64,000 nucleotides of DNA, taken from the NCBI RefSeq assembly GCF_009765215.1, contig NZ_VLNV01000011.1, forward strand, positions 21,269-85,268, in the 5' to 3' direction. The translations under genes and the position numbers were made by a program. The DNA comes from Lysobacter prati. Its GTDB lineage: Bacteria > Pseudomonadota > Gammaproteobacteria > Xanthomonadales > Xanthomonadaceae. The notes below the pieces were generated by a model, which was given only the letters and a program-made list of their open reading frames with translations, was not told where the DNA came from and made no database searches. Below are positions 1-9,336 of the stretch, one piece after another (within the stretch, counting starts at the first letter, position 1; each line of letters starts with the position of its first letter).

Positions 1-1152
1 CCCGGTGACCTCGCTGACGATGTGCATGACGTGGCTGTAGCGCTCGATCACGAACTGCTCGCCGACCTGCACCGTTCCCGGCTCCGACACGCGGCCGGCG
101 TCGTTGCGGCCGAGGTCGATCAGCATCAGGTGCTCGGCGCGCTCCTTCGGGTCGGCCAGCAGTTCGGCCTCGAGCGCGGCATCCTCTTCCGGCGTTGCAC
201 CGCGCGGGCGCGTGCCGGCGATCGGGCGCACGGTGATCTGGCCGTCCTGCAGGCGCACCAGGATCTCCGGCGAACTACCGACCACTTGCATGCCGCCGAC
301 GTCGAGGAAGTACATGTACGGCGAGGGATTGAGCGCTCGCAGTGCGCGGTACACGTCCACCGGGCGCGCCTGGAACGGCACCGACAGGCGCTGGCTCAGC
401 ACCACCTGGAAGATGTCGCCGGCGCGGATGTATTCCTTGGACTTCTCTACCGCGGCGATGAAGCCCTCGCGGGTGAAGCCGGAAACGAAATCGGTCTCGT
501 CGAGCGCGCGCCCTTCCAGCGTCTCCGGATAGCCAGGGCCGCCTTGGCGCAGGCGATGCACCAGTTCGTCGAGGCGACGATTGGCACGGGCCAGCGCTCG
601 CGGCTCCTGCGGGTCGGCGTGGACGATCAGGTACAAGCGTCCCTTGAGGTTGTCGAACACCGCCAGCTCGTCGCTCTGCATCAGCAGGATGTCGGGCGTG
701 CCCAGTTCGTCGGGTTTCTCCGAACCGCTCGGGTCGGCGCCGGCCAGCCGCGGCTCGATGTACTGGATGCATTCGAAGCCGAACCAGCCGACCAGGCCAC
801 CGGTGAAGCCGGGCAGCCCGGGGATCTTCGGCACGCTATGTGCCGCGCGCAGGCGTTCGACTTCGGCGAAGGGATCGTCGACGACGCGGCTTTCGACCAG
901 CTCGCCGTCCTCGGTCACGAACAGCGTGTGCCCGGCGAAGGCGTACACGCGCTGCGCCGGTAGGCCGATGATCGAATAGCGGCCGAAGCGCTCGCCGCCC
1001 TCGACCGATTCGAACAGGTAGGTGTGCGGGCCGTCGGCCAGCTTGAGGTAGACCGACAGCGGCGTATCGAGATCGCTCAGGACCTCGCGTACGACGGGAA
1101 TGCGGGTGTGGCCGTCAGCGGCCTGCTGCTGGAACTGTTCGGGAGAGGTCAC
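1..1152 (-). CDS. trpE: Anthranilate synthase component I, C-terminus cut by window edge
   Basis: TrpE uses chorismate and ammonia/glutamine to make anthranilate, the first committed step of tryptophan synthesis. The minus-strand frame has the family N-terminus (VYLKLADG, TYLFESVEGGERFGRYSIIG) and runs 384 codons to the edge through LIDLGRNDAGRVS, part of the chorismate-binding fold. The end is missing, about 110 residues short of the usual length of around 490. The GTG start at 1150-1152 is preceded by AAGGA with eight-base spacing. yegS lies upstream on the same strand. The gap between them holds a possible Trp-rich leader frame. Confidence 0.93.
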   Translation of the reverse strand, partial: MTSPEQFQQQAADGHTRIPVVREVLSDLDTPLSVYLKLADGPHTYLFESVEGGERFGRYSIIGLPAQRVYAFAGHTLFVTEDGELVESRVVDDPFAEVERLRAAHSVPKIPGLPGFTGGLVGWFGFECIQYIEPRLAGADPSGSEKPDELGTPDILLMQSDELAVFDNLKGRLYLIVHADPQEPRALARANRRLDELVHRLRQGGPGYPETLEGRALDETDFVSGFTREGFIAAVEKSKEYIRAGDIFQVVLSQRLSVPFQARPVDVYRALRALNPSPYMYFLDVGGMQVVGSSPEILVRLQDGQITVRPIAGTRPRGATPEEDAALEAELLADPKERAEHLMLIDLGRNDAGRVSEPGTVQVGEQFVIERYSHVMHIVSEVTG

Positions 1153-1291
1153 GCAAAGATTCCTTGGAAGGCGAAGGGGCGGTCACGGCGGCATGCGGCC
1201 ACCATCGCCAGCCGCGGCCCATGCCGGCGCAATGCATGACGGCCGCAAGGAATTTCGGGATCGCTCGGGTTGTCGTCGGCGCACGGTTCAT
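1115..1291 (-). CDS. Candidate trpE leader peptide (58 codons, Trp-rich run)
   Basis: A small ATG-started frame directly upstream of trpE has TGG at codons 28, 30 and 31 (WRWWPHAAV) and overlaps the first 38 bases of trpE. Three Trp codons in four just ahead of trpE resemble leader peptides of trp attenuators. In-frame ATGs at codons 19 and 24 would give shorter versions. Against it: the stop lies inside trpE, the initiation signal is weak, and I see no T-run terminator, so a classical attenuator is not evident. Coupling between leader translation and trpE translation would be the alternative. Confidence 0.3.
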   Translation of the reverse strand: MNRAPTTTRAIPKFLAAVMHCAGMGRGWRWWPHAAVTAPSPSKESLRDLSRTVPAAGR

Positions 1292-1334
1292 GGGCTTACT
1301 TTACCGGCTTCGCATAACAGGCGCGACGCGCGAT

Positions 1335-2261
1335 TCACGCCGGTCCGAAGGCGCCGTCGGGCAGGTGCATCAGCAGTTTTGCGGGAACGCAGCGGACGCT
1401 GAAGCGCTTCGCCTGCATCGGTTCGCCATCCAGATTGAGCGTGAGCGGTTGCGCGCCTTCGATTTCCAGTCGATCCAGGCGGGCCTGCACGGCGTGGCGC
1501 GCGAGCGCGGCATCGCGGCCTTCGCTGACCATCGTGGTCATGGTCGCCACCACCTCGCCCGACAGCGGCGGAATCAGGGTCAGGTCGAGAAGACCGTCGT
1601 CGACTCGCGCATCCGGGCAGAGCACATGGCCACCGCCGGCCTGGCGACCATTGCCGACGCCAAGTGCGATGAACTCGCCCTGCCACGCAAAGTCAGGCCC
1701 GCTTATCCGGGCGCCGATGGGATCGAACTGGCCCAGGCGCGCGATGCCGGTCACCAGATAGGCCAAGCCACCCAAAACCTGTTTCAGTCCGTCGTGCGTC
1801 TCGACAGTGACATCGGCACCGAAACCGCCACTGGCCATGTTGACGCACCAGCGCACTTCGCCGTCGGCATCGACCTGCATCATGTCGAGCGGCCGCGGCG
1901 GCGTCTGGGCGACCAGCAGCAAGGCGTCCAGCGGCTGCGTCGGTATCCCCGCCGCAGTGGCGAAATCATTGGCAGTGCCCAGCGGCACGAGCCCCAGCGA
2001 TGGCGCCCGGACCGGCCCGGTGAAGCGCTCTGCAATCGCTCCCGCAACCTCTCCCAGCGTGCCGTCGCCGCCGCCGGCAAGGATGCAGTCGACGCCCGTT
2101 GCGATGGCCTCTTCGACGTAACGGCTGGCGTCACCGTGCTCCCAGATCACTCGGACATCCAGCGCGATACCGCGATCGCGCATGGTGCGGACTGCCTCAC
2201 GCAGGCCATCATCGCCTGCGGATTTTCCATTGAGTATCAATCGCCAGCGGGGTTGGGACAT
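1335..2261 (-). CDS. yegS: YegS-type lipid kinase (diacylglycerol kinase catalytic domain)
   Basis: This is a 308-residue protein of the DAGK/YegS family, which phosphorylates lipids such as phosphatidylglycerol with ATP. Visible motifs are the N-terminal LILNGKSAG, the nucleotide-binding [15 protein letters not shown], and [14 protein letters not shown], all diagnostic; length matches E. coli YegS (about 300). The start chosen is ATG at 2259-2261 ([10 protein letters not shown]), which aligns with the family; the longer frame would begin at a TTG. It sits between rraA and trpE on the same strand. The physiological lipid substrate cannot be read from sequence. Confidence 0.88.
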   Translation of the reverse strand: MSQPRWRLILNGKSAGDDGLREAVRTMRDRGIALDVRVIWEHGDASRYVEEAIATGVDCILAGGGDGTLGEVAGAIAERFTGPVRAPSLGLVPLGTANDFATAAGIPTQPLDALLLVAQTPPRPLDMMQVDADGEVRWCVNMASGGFGADVTVETHDGLKQVLGGLAYLVTGIARLGQFDPIGARISGPDFAWQGEFIALGVGNGRQAGGGHVLCPDARVDDGLLDLTLIPPLSGEVVATMTTMVSEGRDAALARHAVQARLDRLEIEGAQPLTLNLDGEPMQAKRFSVRCVPAKLLMHLPDGAFGPA

Positions 2262-2425
2262 GGGCGGGTTCGCTGTGTGCAAACCCGGAGCCTAGCAACG
2301 CGGGTGCAATGGGCAGTGAACTGCATGCCGCGGCTGGCGTCGTCATCAGTTCGTCATCAACGAACCGGAACATGGGAGGCCATATCAGGGACGACGGGCG
2401 GAGGCTGGATTGCCTCCAATCTTCC

Positions 2426-2506
2426 GCGGCAAGCCAGTGATGGCTTGCCGCTTTTCATTCAGACCCTCTCCCCTTGTGGGAGAGGGACAGGCCGCCCCAG
2501 GCGGCC
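2426..2506. repeat. Intergenic hairpin cluster between rraA and yegS
   Basis: Three perfect hairpins lie side by side: an 11-bp stem at 2426-2451 followed by TTTT on the plus strand, a CCCTCTCCC/GGGAGAGGG stem at 2464-2486, and GGCCGCC/GGCGGCC at 2490-2506. The second belongs to a family also seen near 3760 and 12402. They could end rraA transcription, but no T-run follows on the minus strand. Confidence 0.6.
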
Positions 2507-2521
2507 AGGGAGAGGGGAAGC

Positions 2522-2995
2522 TCACCGCAGGTCGGTATCCGCCACGACCACGCCATCCTCGTCCGCGCACAGCCAGTCGCCCGGCCGGATCCGGATGCCG
2601 CCGAACTCGACGTCGACATCGCGCTCGCCCTCGCCCAGCTTGTCGGTCTTGCGCGGGCACACGCCCAGCGCCTTGACGCCCAGGTTGAGCCCGCCGATCG
2701 CGCCGCTGTCGCGAATCACGCCGAACACCACCACGCCGGCCCAGCCGTTCTCGGCGGCCTTGGCGGCAAGCAGATCACCGAGCATCGCGCGCCGGGTCGA
2801 GCCGCCGGCATCGACCACCAGCACCCTGCCCTGCCCCGGCTCGGCCACCGCTTCGCGCACGCGCGAGTTGTCCTCGTCGGCCCGGATCGTGCTGACCAGG
2901 CCGTTGAAGGCAAGGCGGCCGCCGAAGTCGCGCAGCGGCAGGTCGAGCACGCGCACCTGCGCGTCATGGAGATCGCACAGGTCGCAGGTGTTCAT
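2522..2995 (-). CDS. rraA: RraA-family regulator of ribonuclease activity / HMG-aldolase-like protein
   Basis: The 157-residue protein matches RraA in length and style. E. coli RraA binds RNase E and inhibits mRNA decay; relatives are class II aldolases, so an enzymatic role is possible. Visible family features are the N-terminal [15 protein letters not shown], the core [20 protein letters not shown] with the GD pair, [11 protein letters not shown], and C-terminal [13 protein letters not shown]. The start overlaps the rpe stop by four bases (ATGA), so the two are translationally coupled in one minus-strand operon. Confidence 0.9.
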   Translation of the reverse strand: MNTCDLCDLHDAQVRVLDLPLRDFGGRLAFNGLVSTIRADEDNSRVREAVAEPGQGRVLVVDAGGSTRRAMLGDLLAAKAAENGWAGVVVFGVIRDSGAIGGLNLGVKALGVCPRKTDKLGEGERDVDVEFGGIRIRPGDWLCADEDGVVVADTDLR

Positions 2996-3669
2996 CCGGT
3001 CCTCATTCCTTTGACGGCGGCCTTCATCTTGCCGATCACGTCGGCGTAGTCAGGCGCACTGAAGATCGCCGAACCGGCGACGAAGGTATCGGCGCCGGCG
3101 GCGGCAATCTCGGCGATGTTGTCGGCCTTGACCCCGCCGTCGATCTCCAGCCGGATCGGCTTGCCGCTGCGATCGATCATCGCGCGCACGCGGCGCAGCT
3201 TTTCCAGCGCCGACGGAATGAAGCTCTGCCCGCCGAAGCCCGGGTTGACCGACATCAGCAGCACCATGTCGAGGTCCTCGAGCACCCAGTCCAGCACGTC
3301 GATGGGCGTGGCCGGGTTGAGCACCAGTCCGGCCTGGCAGCCATGCGATTTGATCAGCTGCACGGTGCGGTGCACGTGCGCGCTGGCTTCGGGGTGGAAG
3401 CTGATCATGCTGGCGCCGGCCTTGGCGAAATCCGGAACGATGCGATCGACCGGCTCGACCATCAGGTGCACGTCGATGGGAGCGGTGACGCCGTGCTTTC
3501 GCAGCGCCTCGCAGACCAGCGGGCCGATGGTGAGGTTGGGCACGTAATGGTTGTCCATCACGTCGAAATGGACCCAGTCGGCGCCGGCGGCGAGCACGTT
3601 GTCGACCTCCTCGCCGAGTCGGGCGAAGTTGGCCGAAAGGATGGACGGGGCGATGACGGTCGATTGCAT
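2992..3669 (-). CDS. rpe: Ribulose-phosphate 3-epimerase
   Basis: Rpe interconverts ribulose 5-phosphate and xylulose 5-phosphate in the pentose phosphate pathway. The 225-residue TIM barrel begins at ATG 3667-3669 with [16 protein letters not shown] and contains [31 protein letters not shown] and [10 protein letters not shown], which hold the metal ligands (His and Asp residues) and the phosphate-binding loop. A longer in-frame extension upstream reads through a hairpin repeat and is not protein-like. It is followed by rraA with a four-base overlap. Confidence 0.97.
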   Translation of the reverse strand: MQSTVIAPSILSANFARLGEEVDNVLAAGADWVHFDVMDNHYVPNLTIGPLVCEALRKHGVTAPIDVHLMVEPVDRIVPDFAKAGASMISFHPEASAHVHRTVQLIKSHGCQAGLVLNPATPIDVLDWVLEDLDMVLLMSVNPGFGGQSFIPSALEKLRRVRAMIDRSGKPIRLEIDGGVKADNIAEIAAAGADTFVAGSAIFSAPDYADVIGKMKAAVKGMRTG

Positions 3670-3744
3670 GGGAGGTCCTGTTGCCTGGAGTCTGCCTGCT
3701 CCCCGGCAGCCGGGGGAAGGCTTGGGGGTCGGAGAGAGGCTGTC

Positions 3745-3784
3745 GTGCCCCTCCCCGGCCCTCTCCCGCAAGCGCGAGAGGGGG
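3745..3784. repeat. CCCTCTCCC-type hairpin repeat
   Basis: An imperfect inverted repeat (CCCTCTCCCGC / GCGAGAGGGGG) lies between the DnaJ-domain gene and rpe. It resembles the copies near 2464 and 12402, so it is one member of a small dispersed intergenic family. Confidence 0.55.
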
Positions 3785-3790
3785 AATGGA

Positions 3791-4126
3791 TTACCTGCGC
3801 CGGCGCAGGGTCTTGATGCGGTCGTAAGCCTGGTTGATCTCACGCGCCCGTGACTCGGCCTGCTGGCGAAGCTCGGCGGCGGCGCCGGCCATGCGGTCCG
3901 GGTGGTATTGCGACATCAGCCGCCGGTAGGCCTGGTCGACCTCGGCATCGGAAGCGTCGGAGGTCAGGCCCAGGGCGGCATAGGGGTTGTCCCGGCTCAG
4001 CCTGAACCAGTCGGTGTCAAAGGCATGCCCGATCAGCAGCCCCACCAGGGCGCCGAACAACGGGTTGGTGCGGAACAGGGCGGCTCCGGCGAAGAAGCCC
4101 AACAGCTTGCCGTACCAGCGTTTCAT
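3791..4126 (-). CDS. Small membrane-anchored DnaJ-domain protein
   Basis: This is a 111-residue protein starting at ATG 4124-4126. Residues 7-37 form one or two hydrophobic segments ([24 protein letters not shown]). Residues 47-111 are a J-domain with [23 protein letters not shown] and the HPD motif at 75-77, needed to stimulate Hsp70 ATPase. It resembles the membrane end plus J-domain of DjlA without the central TerB-like part. The likely partner is DnaK; substrates are unknown. It is divergent from purC. Confidence 0.82.
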   Translation of the reverse strand: MKRWYGKLLGFFAGAALFRTNPLFGALVGLLIGHAFDTDWFRLSRDNPYAALGLTSDASDAEVDQAYRRLMSQYHPDRMAGAAAELRQQAESRAREINQAYDRIKTLRRRR

Positions 4127-4313
4127 CGTCCTCCGCGCGACCCCGGCGGCCGCCTTCCCGGACACCTGTCCAGACCGGACGCCAGTGTACCTGCACGCCG
4201 CGCAAAGCCGGCGTACACTGGCCGGCCCTGTCGCGCGCATGCGCGGACTCTTAGGCTGAGTTCCGGGCTGTGGTGTGCGGCGGGGTCTGCGTGCATTCCA
4301 GAGGGTTTTTGCG

Positions 4314-5261
4314 TTGTCCACGACACTGCTGCAATCCGACCTGCCGGGCCTGAGCCTGCGCCACCGCGGCAAGGTCCGCGACGTGTTCGACCTGCCTGCC
4401 GAGCGGCTTCCCGCCGGCGCCGGCGAATGCCTGCTGATGGTCGCCACCGATCGCCTGTCCGCCTTCGACGTGGTCCTGCCCGACCCGATCCCGGGCAAGG
4501 GCGAGATGCTCTGCCAGATCAGCAACTTCTGGTTCGGCAAAACCGAACACATCATCCGCAACCACCTCACCGGCATCGACGTCGCGTCGGTGCTGCCGTC
4601 GGGTGTCGACACCGCGCTGTACGCCAAGCGCGCCGTCGTGACCCGTCGCCTGAAACCGGTGCCGATTGAGTGCATCGCACGCGGTTACCTCATCGGCAGC
4701 GGCTGGAAGGATTACCAGCGCACCGGTCGCGTCAGCGGCATCGCCCTGCCCGACGGCCTGCGCCAGGCGGAGATGCTGCCCGAGCCGATCTTCACTCCGT
4801 CGACCAAGGCCGCCGTCGGCGACCACGACGAGAACATCGACTTCGACACGGCAGTGCGCACCGTCGGCGCCGACCTGGCCGAGCAGGTGCGCGATGCAAC
4901 GCTGCGCCTGTACAAGTTCGCCCGCGACCATGCCGCGCAGCGCGGCATCATCCTCGCCGACACCAAGTTCGAGTTCGGCCTGGATGCGGACGGCCGCCTG
5001 TACGTGATGGACGAGATGCTCACGCCGGACTCGTCGCGCTACTGGCCGGCCGACCAGTACGAGGTCGGTACCAGCCCGCCGAGCTACGACAAGCAGTTCG
5101 TGCGCGACTATCTGGAAACGCTCGGCTGGGACAAGACCCCGCCGGGCCCGGCGCTGCCCGCGTCGGTGATCGAGCGCACCCGCGCCAAGTACGCCGAGGC
5201 GCTGCAGAAACTGGCCGGCATCAGCATCGATGCGGCCGAGCCGGCCAGCACGGTCGGCTGA
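4314..5261 (+). CDS. purC: Phosphoribosylaminoimidazole-succinocarboxamide synthase
   Basis: PurC joins aspartate to CAIR with ATP in purine synthesis, giving SAICAR. The protein (315 residues) has [12 protein letters not shown], the ATP-binding [37 protein letters not shown] and LADTKFEFG. The family N-terminus ([12 protein letters not shown]) fits the TTG at 4314-4316, with AGAGGG upstream; an in-frame ATG-like extension further left adds unconserved residues. Length near 300 matches the long bacterial form. It is followed at 18 bp by an SMR gene. Confidence 0.96.
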   Translation: MSTTLLQSDLPGLSLRHRGKVRDVFDLPAERLPAGAGECLLMVATDRLSAFDVVLPDPIPGKGEMLCQISNFWFGKTEHIIRNHLTGIDVASVLPSGVDTALYAKRAVVTRRLKPVPIECIARGYLIGSGWKDYQRTGRVSGIALPDGLRQAEMLPEPIFTPSTKAAVGDHDENIDFDTAVRTVGADLAEQVRDATLRLYKFARDHAAQRGIILADTKFEFGLDADGRLYVMDEMLTPDSSRYWPADQYEVGTSPPSYDKQFVRDYLETLGWDKTPPGPALPASVIERTRAKYAEALQKLAGISIDAAEPASTVG

Positions 5262-5279
5262 GCCCAGGTCGGCTGCGTC

Positions 5280-5618
5280 ATGGCTTCCAAGGGACTGCTG
5301 TACCTCGCCGGCGCGATCGCGGCCGAAGTGGTCGCGACCAGCGCGCTCAAGGCCTCGGAAGGCTTTACCCGAACGGGGCCGTCGCTGGTGGTGGCGATCG
5401 GCTACGGCATCGCCTTCTACCTGCTGTCGCTGACGCTCAAGACCATTCCGGTCGGGCTGGCGTACGCGATCTGGTCCGGGGTCGGCGTCGTGCTGATCGC
5501 GCTGATCGGCTGGCTGGTGCTGAAACAGCCGCTCGATGCCGCCGCCATGGTCGGCATCGGCCTGATCGTGGCCGGCGTGCTCGTGATCCAGCTATTCTCC
5601 CATTCGGCCCCGCATTGA
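5280..5618 (+). CDS. SMR-family small multidrug/guanidinium exporter
   Basis: A 112-residue, four-helix inner-membrane protein of the small multidrug resistance family, which exchanges cationic compounds for protons as a dimer. The essential membrane glutamate is E16 in [16 protein letters not shown], and W65 lies in the [11 protein letters not shown] signature; this pattern is EmrE/QacE-like rather than the SugE/Gdx pattern, though substrate cannot be fixed from sequence. It sits 18 bp after purC and 31 bp before a DUF962 gene. Confidence 0.9.
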   Translation: MASKGLLYLAGAIAAEVVATSALKASEGFTRTGPSLVVAIGYGIAFYLLSLTLKTIPVGLAYAIWSGVGVVLIALIGWLVLKQPLDAAAMVGIGLIVAGVLVIQLFSHSAPH

Positions 5619-5649
5619 GCGGCGGCCGAGCGCGCCTGGGAGGGACGCC

Positions 5650-6156
5650 ATGAACACCGCAGCCGACTCGACGACCGGGTCATCGCAACGACAGATCGAC
5701 CAATGGTTCGCCAACTACTCCGGCGACCATCGCAATGCCACCAACCAGCTCATCCACGTGCTCTGCGTGCCCGCCATCCTGTGGAGCGTGATCGCGCTGC
5801 TGTGGTGCATCCCCGCGCCCGGCTCGCTGTTCCGCGCCGGCTTCTGGGCCGGACTGGCGATGCTGGCCAGCGTGCTTTTCTACTACCGGGCTTCGCGCGC
5901 GCTCGGCCTGGGCATGGCCGCCGTCTACGTGGTGATGGGACTGGCGACGCGCTGGATCCACGACAGCTATGGCACCAGCACGCTGCTCTGGCTGGGCGTG
6001 GGCGTGTTCGTCGTCGCCTGGATCGGGCAGTTCATCGGCCACAGCAAGCTGTTCGAGGGCAAGCGCCCGAGCTTCTTCACCGACCTGCGCTATCTGCTGA
6101 TCGGACCGGCTTGGGTGCTGGCGAAGCTGTACCGGAAGCTAGGCTGGTCGTACTAG
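5650..6156 (+). CDS. DUF962 / Mpo1-like membrane protein
   Basis: A 168-residue polytopic membrane protein. Conserved polar residues of the Mpo1/YGL010w family are visible in YSGDHRNATNQLIHVLCVP near residues 24-43 and in QFIGHSKLFEGKRPSF near residues 128-143; several hydrophobic helices lie between. Yeast Mpo1 is an iron-dependent dioxygenase that oxidises 2-hydroxy fatty acids. Whether the bacterial protein does the same is inference. The start ATG is preceded by GGGAGGGACGCC. Confidence 0.82.
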   Translation: MNTAADSTTGSSQRQIDQWFANYSGDHRNATNQLIHVLCVPAILWSVIALLWCIPAPGSLFRAGFWAGLAMLASVLFYYRASRALGLGMAAVYVVMGLATRWIHDSYGTSTLLWLGVGVFVVAWIGQFIGHSKLFEGKRPSFFTDLRYLLIGPAWVLAKLYRKLGWSY

Positions 6157-6174
6157 CCCACTCCTTCAACGTCC

Positions 6175-6198
6175 TCCCCGCGCAGGCGGGGATCCACG
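6175..6198. repeat. CCCCGC-type hairpin repeat
   Basis: CCCCGC / GCGGGG with an AG loop, followed by ATCCA, lies between the DUF962 gene and the EamA gene. The form matches the common GCCGGGAT-type palindromes seen again near 15981. Confidence 0.5.
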
Positions 6199-6237
6199 GA
6201 ATGACCGACGTTTTCGCGCGGCAATGATGGAACACGA

Positions 6238-7125
6238 ATGACCCCGCGCGATCTCGTCCTCGTCCTGCTCGTCGTCGTCGCCTGGGCGGTCAACTTCCTC
6301 ACCTCCGCGCTGGCGATGCGCGAGATCCCGCCGTTCCTGTTCACGGCCTTGCGCTTCGCCCTGCTGGCGATGCCGCTGGTGTGGATGCTCAAGCGACCGG
6401 CGCCGGGCCAGTGGCCGCGACTGGTCGCGGTCTGCCTGTGCATCGGCGTGCTGCACTTCGGCCTGAGCTTCACCGCGCTGAAGCTGGCCGGCGACCTGAC
6501 ATCACCGGCGATCGTGATGCAGAGCTACGTGCCGATGACGACGCTGCTGGCGTGGTGGTGGCTGGGCGAACGTTTCGCCTGGCGCACCGGCCTGGCCATT
6601 GCGGTGAGCTTTGCCGGCGTGCTCGTTCTCGGCTTCGACCCGATCGTGCTCGACCGGCCGATGGCGCTGGTACTGATGTTGATCTCGGCCGCCTTCCTGG
6701 CCGTCGGCACCGTGCTGATGAAGGGTCTGCGCGGCCTCGACGTGGTCAGTCAGCAAGGCTGGACGGCAGTGTTCAGCGTAGTGCCGCTGGTGGCGATCAG
6801 CGCCTGGCTGGAACCGGGTGCCATCGCGCAGCTGCCCGATGTCAGCTGGGTCGGCTGGGCTGGCGCCGCCTATGCCGCCTTCGTGTCATCCCTGCTCGGC
6901 CATGGCCTGTACTACGTGCTCGTACAGCGCTACCCGGTCGCGCAGGTGACGCCGTGGCTGCTGCTGGTACCGGTGCTCGCCATCGGCCTGGGCGTTGCGT
7001 ACTGGGGCGATCGTCCCGGCCCGCGCCTGCTGCTCGGCGGGGCGATGGTGCTCGGCGGCGTGTTGCTGATCGCACTGCGTGCGCTGCGCAAGGCGCGACC
7101 TGTCGCGCCCGCCGAGGAGCTGTAG
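6238..7125 (+). CDS. EamA/DMT-superfamily transporter
   Basis: A 295-residue protein with about ten hydrophobic helices arranged as two EamA repeats. Each repeat begins with a pattern of the family (VAWAVNFLTSALAMREIPPFLFTALRF, and later SAAFLAVGTVLMKGL), with LGERFAWRTGLAIAVSFAGVLVLG closing the first. The DMT superfamily exports amino acids and other metabolites; the substrate here is unknown. It ends four bases before the convergent epimerase-like gene, with no visible terminator between. Confidence 0.87.
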   Translation: MTPRDLVLVLLVVVAWAVNFLTSALAMREIPPFLFTALRFALLAMPLVWMLKRPAPGQWPRLVAVCLCIGVLHFGLSFTALKLAGDLTSPAIVMQSYVPMTTLLAWWWLGERFAWRTGLAIAVSFAGVLVLGFDPIVLDRPMALVLMLISAAFLAVGTVLMKGLRGLDVVSQQGWTAVFSVVPLVAISAWLEPGAIAQLPDVSWVGWAGAAYAAFVSSLLGHGLYYVLVQRYPVAQVTPWLLLVPVLAIGLGVAYWGDRPGPRLLLGGAMVLGGVLLIALRALRKARPVAPAEEL

Positions 7126-7129
7126 GGAT

Positions 7130-8002
7130 TCAGGCGCCTTCGTCGCGCGGCTCGAACATGTCGGCACGCGGGTGAAACCGCCGCGGCGCATAACCGAAGT
7201 CGCGCTGAGCCGGCGCCATGTCGAACACCAGGTCGCTGCGCATGCGGCGCACCGCGGCCTCACCCAGTCCGGTCGCGCGACCGGTCATCTGCGCCAGCAG
7301 CAGCGCGAGGCTGAACATCGGCGACGGCAGTTCGACCAGCGTCGGCGGCGGCTGCAGGCAAGCCAGCACGCGCGCAATCATGTCGCGATAGCTCAGTGTT
7401 TCGCCGCCCGGCAATGCATACGCGCGCCCATGTGCAGCAGCGGCGCCAAGGCAGGCGAACGCGGCGGCGGCCAGGTCATCGACATGCACCGGCTGGCGCA
7501 GGCCATTGGCACCGCGTGGCAGCGGAAACCGCCGCCAGCGTCGCGCGAGATCGGCGATGCGCGTCAACGTCGCATCGCGGCCGGCGCCGTACACCAGCGT
7601 CGGCCGCAACACGGTCGCGGCCGCGCCGCGCGTGCCGGCCGCCGCGAACAGGCGATCCTCGCCCTCGCGCAGGCGCTGGGCGACATCGCGCTCGGCGGCA
7701 TCGGCCGAACCGCGCTTGACCTCGATGCTGGTCGAGCCGAAGGCGATCACGCGAGCAGCCTCGATCGACGATGCGCCATACCACTGCGCGAAGGCGTCGA
7801 GCGGTCCGCAGCTGAAAATCGCGTCGACCCGACCGGGAAGACCATCGACGCGGCCGAGATCACCGCGCAACCACTGCAGTCCGGGCTGGTCCGACTGCGG
7901 CGCGCGCGACACTGCGGTCACCCGCCAGCCATCGCCCTGCAGCCGTCCAAGCAGTGGATAGCCGATCTGGCCGCTCGCGCCGAATACCAGTGCGTGACGC
8001 AT
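7130..8002 (-). CDS. NAD(P)-dependent epimerase/dehydratase-like protein
   Basis: A 290-residue Rossmann-fold protein of the extended SDR type. The N-terminal nucleotide-binding motif is GASGQIGYPLL (residues 8-18), followed by a GDL segment, FGSTSIEVKRG, and a LRPTLVYGAGRD segment typical of nucleoside-sugar epimerase relatives. The YxxxK catalytic pair of classical SDRs is not obvious. It begins two bases after the nhaA stop, on the same strand, so the two are probably co-transcribed. Substrate unknown. Confidence 0.8.
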   Translation of the reverse strand: MRHALVFGASGQIGYPLLGRLQGDGWRVTAVSRAPQSDQPGLQWLRGDLGRVDGLPGRVDAIFSCGPLDAFAQWYGASSIEAARVIAFGSTSIEVKRGSADAAERDVAQRLREGEDRLFAAAGTRGAAATVLRPTLVYGAGRDATLTRIADLARRWRRFPLPRGANGLRQPVHVDDLAAAAFACLGAAAAHGRAYALPGGETLSYRDMIARVLACLQPPPTLVELPSPMFSLALLLAQMTGRATGLGEAAVRRMRSDLVFDMAPAQRDFGYAPRRFHPRADMFEPRDEGA

Positions 8003-8004
8003 TC

Positions 8005-9246
8005 TCAGCCAACCGCCTGCGTGCGCACCGGCAGGGTGAAGCGCAGCCAGAAGTATCCGGTCAGCGCCGACACCAGCGAGGCGAGCAGGACGCCAAGCAC
8101 GGCTTCTTCGTAGAGCACCGGGTCTTGAAAGGCCAGCGAACCGATGAACAGGCTCATCGTGAAGCCGATGCCGCACATCACGCCCAGTCCCAGCATGGCG
8201 CGCAGGCCCATTCCGTCCGGGAAACGCGCCCAGCCCAGCGCACGCATCAACAACGCCGCGCCCACGATGCCCACCGGCTTGCCGACGAACAGTCCGATCG
8301 CCACGCCCATCGGCAGCGGCGAGAGCAGGTAGGCCAGGCTCTTCCCGCCCAGCACCAGGCCGGCGTTGACGAAGGCGAACAGCGGCAGGATCGCGTAGGC
8401 CACCCATGGATGCAGTGCGTGCTCCAGCGACTCCAGCGGCGAATGCCCGACCTCGTCGTCGACGCCATTGTTGCGGTCGACGTGCGGGATCATCAGGCCG
8501 GTGACGACGCCGGCAAGCGTGGCATGCACGCCGGACTTGAGCACGCAGATCCACAACATCACGCCCAGCAGCAGGTACGGGGCCAGGCGGCGCACGCCAC
8601 GGCGGTTGAGCAGGGACATGCCGGCGATGGCCGCACCGGCCCAGGCCAGCGCCACCATGGACAGGCCGTGCGAATAGAACAGCGCGATGATGATGATCGC
8701 GATGAGGTCGTCGACCACCGCGATTGTCGACAACAGCAGCTTCATGCCGCTGGGCACGCGCGACCCGAGCAGGGCCAGCACGCCCAGGGCGAAGGCAATG
8801 TCGGTCGCCGTCGGCACGGCCCAGCCGCGCATGGCTTCGGCGTTGTCGTGGTTGAAGGCGGTGAACAGCAGCGCCGGCACGGCAACGCCGGCGAAGGCGC
8901 AGACCATCGGCAGGATCAGTTGGTCGCGGCTGGCGAGCTGCCCGCTCAGCGATTCGCGCTTGATCTCCAGCGCGACCAGCAGGAAGAAGATCGCCATCAG
9001 CCCGTCGTTGATCCAGAGCAGCAGCGGCTTGGCAATGTCCAACTCGCCTACGCGCACCTGCACCGGCATGTCGCGGAAGGCTTCGTAGGCCGAGACCAGC
9101 GGCGAATTGGCCGCGATCATCGCAAGCAACGCCGCGCCGATCAGCATGATGCCGCCGGCCGCCTCGAGGCGGAAGAATTCGCTCAGCGCGCGCAGCCCGC
9201 GCGGTGAATTCGCAGGCCGGACGTGGGCGTGGACGTTTTCGCTCAT
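8005..9246 (-). CDS. nhaA: Na+/H+ antiporter NhaA
   Basis: A 413-residue inner-membrane antiporter that exports Na+ (or Li+) for protons and controls pH and sodium tolerance. The paired transport aspartates are in STIAVVDDLIAI; PTATDIAFALGVLALLG precedes them, and LWINDGLMAIFFLLVALEIKRE and GIGFTMSLFIG are further signatures. The start MSENVHAH at 9244-9246 is preferred over a longer frame. Length is slightly above E. coli NhaA (388). It is transcribed just before the epimerase-like gene. Confidence 0.95.
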   Translation of the reverse strand: MSENVHAHVRPANSPRGLRALSEFFRLEAAGGIMLIGAALLAMIAANSPLVSAYEAFRDMPVQVRVGELDIAKPLLLWINDGLMAIFFLLVALEIKRESLSGQLASRDQLILPMVCAFAGVAVPALLFTAFNHDNAEAMRGWAVPTATDIAFALGVLALLGSRVPSGMKLLLSTIAVVDDLIAIIIIALFYSHGLSMVALAWAGAAIAGMSLLNRRGVRRLAPYLLLGVMLWICVLKSGVHATLAGVVTGLMIPHVDRNNGVDDEVGHSPLESLEHALHPWVAYAILPLFAFVNAGLVLGGKSLAYLLSPLPMGVAIGLFVGKPVGIVGAALLMRALGWARFPDGMGLRAMLGLGVMCGIGFTMSLFIGSLAFQDPVLYEEAVLGVLLASLVSALTGYFWLRFTLPVRTQAVG

Positions 9247-9336
9247 CGCGGAAGTATAACGACCGCGAGTAAATGGCCGGTCAGGCAGCAAAGGCCTGCG
9301 TGGTCTGGCCTGCGTCGATCAGACTGGCCTGGAGGA

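Noticed and set aside
1153-1334. A classical trp attenuator with a T-run terminator
   Set aside because: No stem followed by a T-run is visible on the minus strand between the candidate leader and trpE, so only the Trp-rich frame itself is reported.
2426-2455. Plus-strand rho-independent terminator (perfect stem plus TTTT)
   Set aside because: No plus-strand gene ends upstream of it, so it is listed only as part of the hairpin cluster.
1164-3014. A 616-codon open frame on the plus strand opposite yegS and rraA
   Set aside because: The minus strand has clear family proteins across the same span. The plus frame is Ala/Arg/Gln/His-rich with no recognisable domain, as expected from antisense reading of GC-rich codons.
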